Under the pieces are notes generated by a model. The model did not search any database. It saw only the letters and a program-made list of their open reading frames with translations, and was not told the origin of the DNA. Both the position numbers and the translations under genes were made by a program. Below are positions 62,465-64,000 of a DNA stretch of 64,000 bases, piece after piece (position 1 is the first letter of the stretch; every line of letters begins with the position of its first letter). The stretch comes from Pontibacter sp. FD36 (GTDB taxonomy: Bacteria; Bacteroidota; Bacteroidia; Cytophagales; Hymenobacteraceae). The DNA is taken from the NCBI RefSeq assembly GCF_015686655.1, contig NZ_JADPMP010000001.1, positions 496,001-560,000 on the forward strand. Reading direction: 5' to 3'.

Positions 62465-63166
62465 TTACTCTTTCTTACGGTGCAATACCTCGTCAATCAG
62501 ACCGTATTCTTTCGCTTCCTCTGCTTTCATCCAGTAATCACGATCAGAGTTGTCGTATACCTCCTGGTATGACTTGCCGGAGTGCTCGGCCAGAATTTCG
62601 TACAGCTCCTTTTTCAGCTTCAGGATTTCACGCGCTGTGATCTCGATATCTGAAGCCTGACCCTGCGCACCACCCATTGGTTGGTGAATCATAATGCGGG
62701 AGTGTGGTAGGGCAGAGCGCTTGTTCTTGGCTCCACCAGCCAGCAATACAGCACCCATCGAGGCAGCTAGACCTGTACAGATCGTCGCCACGTCAGGGTT
62801 TACATACTGCATGGTGTCATAGATGCCAAGGCCGGCATATACCGAGCCACCCGGGCTGTTGATATAAAGCAGGATATCCTTCTTCGCATCAGCCGACTCG
62901 AGGAACAGCAACTGGGCTGTAATGATGTTGGCAATGAAGTCATCCACCTGTGTACCCAGGAAAATGATACGGTCCATGATCAGGCGTGAGAATACGTCGA
63001 TCTCACGGAAGTTCGTGGGACGTTCCTCAATTACAGAACGGGTCATGCTTTCGATGGTATGCATGGCTCTGCCTTCTACATGGCTAATATATTGATCTAC
63101 GCCCAGGCCACTCATGCCCTGGCCCTTTACGGCAAATTTCCGGAACTCGTCTTTGTTAAACATCAT
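62465..63166 (-). CDS. clpP: ATP-dependent Clp protease proteolytic subunit ClpP
   Basis: The 233-residue serine protease has the triad S136 ([10 protein letters not shown]), H161 (MIHQPMGG) and D210 (SDRDYWM); the 49-residue His-Asp spacing agrees with Escherichia coli Clp[20 protein letters not shown] is the usual core. The N-terminal extension of about 30 residues before the mature start region is common in Bacteroidota. It lies between tig and clpX, each unit ended by its own terminator. Confidence 0.97.
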   Translation of the reverse strand: MMFNKDEFRKFAVKGQGMSGLGVDQYISHVEGRAMHTIESMTRSVIEERPTNFREIDVFSRLIMDRIIFLGTQVDDFIANIITAQLLFLESADAKKDILLYINSPGGSVYAGLGIYDTMQYVNPDVATICTGLAASMGAVLLAGGAKNKRSALPHSRIMIHQPMGGAQGQASDIEITAREILKLKKELYEILAEHSGKSYQEVYDNSDRDYWMKAEEAKEYGLIDEVLHRKKE

Positions 63167-63197
63167 CTTGTTTAGATTTACGGTTTGGTCAAAAATA

Positions 63198-63228
63198 AAA
63201 AAGTCCTTTAAATAATAAAGGACTTTTT
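63198..63228 (-). terminator. Terminator of tig
   Basis: A perfect 13-bp stem (63198-63210 with 63216-63228), a 5-base loop and A/T runs. It lies 27 bases after the tig stop codon, between tig and clpP. Confidence 0.85.
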
Positions 63229-63254
63229 AGGTTAAATATTATAAATCGTTCTTA

Positions 63255-64000
63255 TTACGACAGGTTCTTGAAGTCCTCTGTAGAGATTGTCTTCTCTACA
63301 ACAGTCATCGTCTCTTTTAGTTTAGCGAGCACCTTCTCGGCCAGCAGTTGCTCGTACTCATTAATGTAGTTACGGCCATTGTCCTGCTGCAGATACTGGT
63401 TAGCATAGTTATTCATGCTCTCTACCAGTTCCTCTGGAACTTCTGGCATATTGAACTGGGCCAACATCTTCTCTTTCGTGCTGCTTACCACCTCTTCGTT
63501 GGTAACTTTCAGCTCGTTCTCCTCTACTACCTTGTTCTTGATCATGGACCACTTCAGCTCCTTCAGGTACTTATCGAAGTTCTCCTCGATCTGCTCTGTA
63601 GTCAGACGACCTTCATTAGTCACTTGTAGCCAACGCTTGAAGAACTCATTTGGAAGTTCTACCTCTACGTTGTCAACCAAAGTATCAATAATATTGCGGT
63701 ACAGCAGGTTGTCAGCTTCACGGTCGTAGTTCTCCTTGATCGTTTCACGGATCTTAGCGTCGAACTCCTCTTCCGTCTTCACTTCGTCCTTACCGAACAG
63801 TTTGTCAAACAGCTCCTGGTTTAATTCAGCAGCCTCTGTGCGGTTGATTTTCTCTACTGTGAATTCGAACTCACCGTTCAGGTCAGCTACTACATCTTTG
63901 CTCATGCCAGTTACATGGGCCAGTGCGCTATTGTCGTCACCAAATGCCTTGCGGATATCGAAGCGGATCACGTCACCGGCTTTAACACCCATGAACTGAT
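63255..64000 (-). CDS. tig: Trigger factor, C-terminal part (gene runs off the window)
   Basis: The frame remains open to the last base, so the gene continues to the right; about 248 of an expected 440-450 residues are seen. The visible part covers the end of the PPIase-like domain (VKAGDVIRFDIRKAFGDD, FEFTVEKINRTEAAELNQELFDKLFG) and the helical C-terminal arm domain (NEFFKRWLQVTNEG, YANQYLQQDNGRNYINEYEQL). Identity rests on these blocks and on the tig-clpP-clpX order, which is widely conserved. Ribosome-associated folding chaperone. Confidence 0.9.
   Translation of the reverse strand, partial: QFMGVKAGDVIRFDIRKAFGDDNSALAHVTGMSKDVVADLNGEFEFTVEKINRTEAAELNQELFDKLFGKDEVKTEEEFDAKIRETIKENYDREADNLLYRNIIDTLVDNVEVELPNEFFKRWLQVTNEGRLTTEQIEENFDKYLKELKWSMIKNKVVEENELKVTNEEVVSSTKEKMLAQFNMPEVPEELVESMNNYANQYLQQDNGRNYINEYEQLLAEKVLAKLKETMTVVEKTISTEDFKNLS

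Noticed and set aside
63190..63197. A -7-like element (TATTTTTG on the minus strand) upstream of clpP
   Set aside because: It lies in the A/T run beside the tig terminator without a matching -33 element; not strong enough to list as a promoter.
1..64000. tRNA, rRNA, prophage, toxin-antitoxin or defence genes
   Set aside because: Looked for on both strands; no cloverleaf pattern, integrase, transposase, nuclease-toxin or restriction gene could be supported.

Overview
The window looks like part of a chromosome from a Bacteroidota bacterium of the order Cytophagales, most likely Hymenobacteraceae (Pontibacter-like). The family assignment is an inference. The order is supported by several direct observations: type IX secretion (T9SS) sorting domains of type A and type B, a PorP/SprF protein, an alternative complex III (ActABCDEF) operon, a GSCFA protein, and promoters of the Bacteroidota form TTTG-N19-TAnnTTTG. 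Most start codons have no Shine-Dalgarno sequence. GC content is moderate (estimated near 50 percent by eye), with one clearly AT-rich stretch at about 9.96-11.65 kb. No tRNA, rRNA, CRISPR array, prophage or intact insertion sequence was seen.

Layout. 0-6.1 kb: the 3' end of a very large SprB-type repeat adhesin with a T9SS type B C-terminus, followed by its PorP/SprF-like partner. 6.4-21.2 kb: accessory and household genes, including two paralogous M14 metallopeptidases, a PepSY membrane protein, a mosaic T9SS type A protein, a CocE-like hydrolase, a one-helix sensor-like protein, a TIGR02117 protein, a DinB-like protein and an SLC13 permease. 21.4-28.6 kb, mostly minus strand: priA, a YyaL-type thioredoxin-fold protein, a GSCFA protein whose start codon abuts an 11-copy hexanucleotide microsatellite, and the rpsF-rpsR-rplI operon. 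29.0-45.5 kb: one plus-strand respiratory supercluster. It encodes alternative complex III, the cytochrome c oxidase subunits, heme A synthesis (ctaB, ctaA), copper delivery (SCO) and two small probable assembly factors. 45.8-54.8 kb: a large NtrY-like kinase overlapping a 1160-residue probable outer-membrane protein, facing a LytS/LytR-type two-component pair. 55-60.8 kb: a lipoprotein, hldD, a BtuF/BtuC-like pair without an ATPase, a PTPS/QueD-family enzyme and lpxB. 60.9-64 kb, minus strand: clpX, clpP and the 3' part of tig.

How the genes work together. The respiratory cluster forms a complete menaquinol-to-oxygen branch: ActABCDEF oxidises quinol, electrons pass through c-type hemes to CoxB/CoxA, and CtaA/CtaB/SCO/DUF420 build the oxidase. 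An exact promoter lies 49 bases upstream of actA. tig, clpP and clpX form the usual protein folding and degradation neighbourhood. hldD and lpxB contribute to lipopolysaccharide synthesis.

The most unusual signal is not a gene. The short motif AGGTATAG (and its complement CTATACCT) recurs more than 60 times by hand count, in genes, spacers, palindromes and one terminator. It is also the unit of the microsatellite in front of the GSCFA gene. The second notable signal is the presence of strong Shine-Dalgarno sequences in the operon encoding bS6 and bS18, proteins known to help hide the anti-Shine-Dalgarno in Bacteroidota ribosomes.
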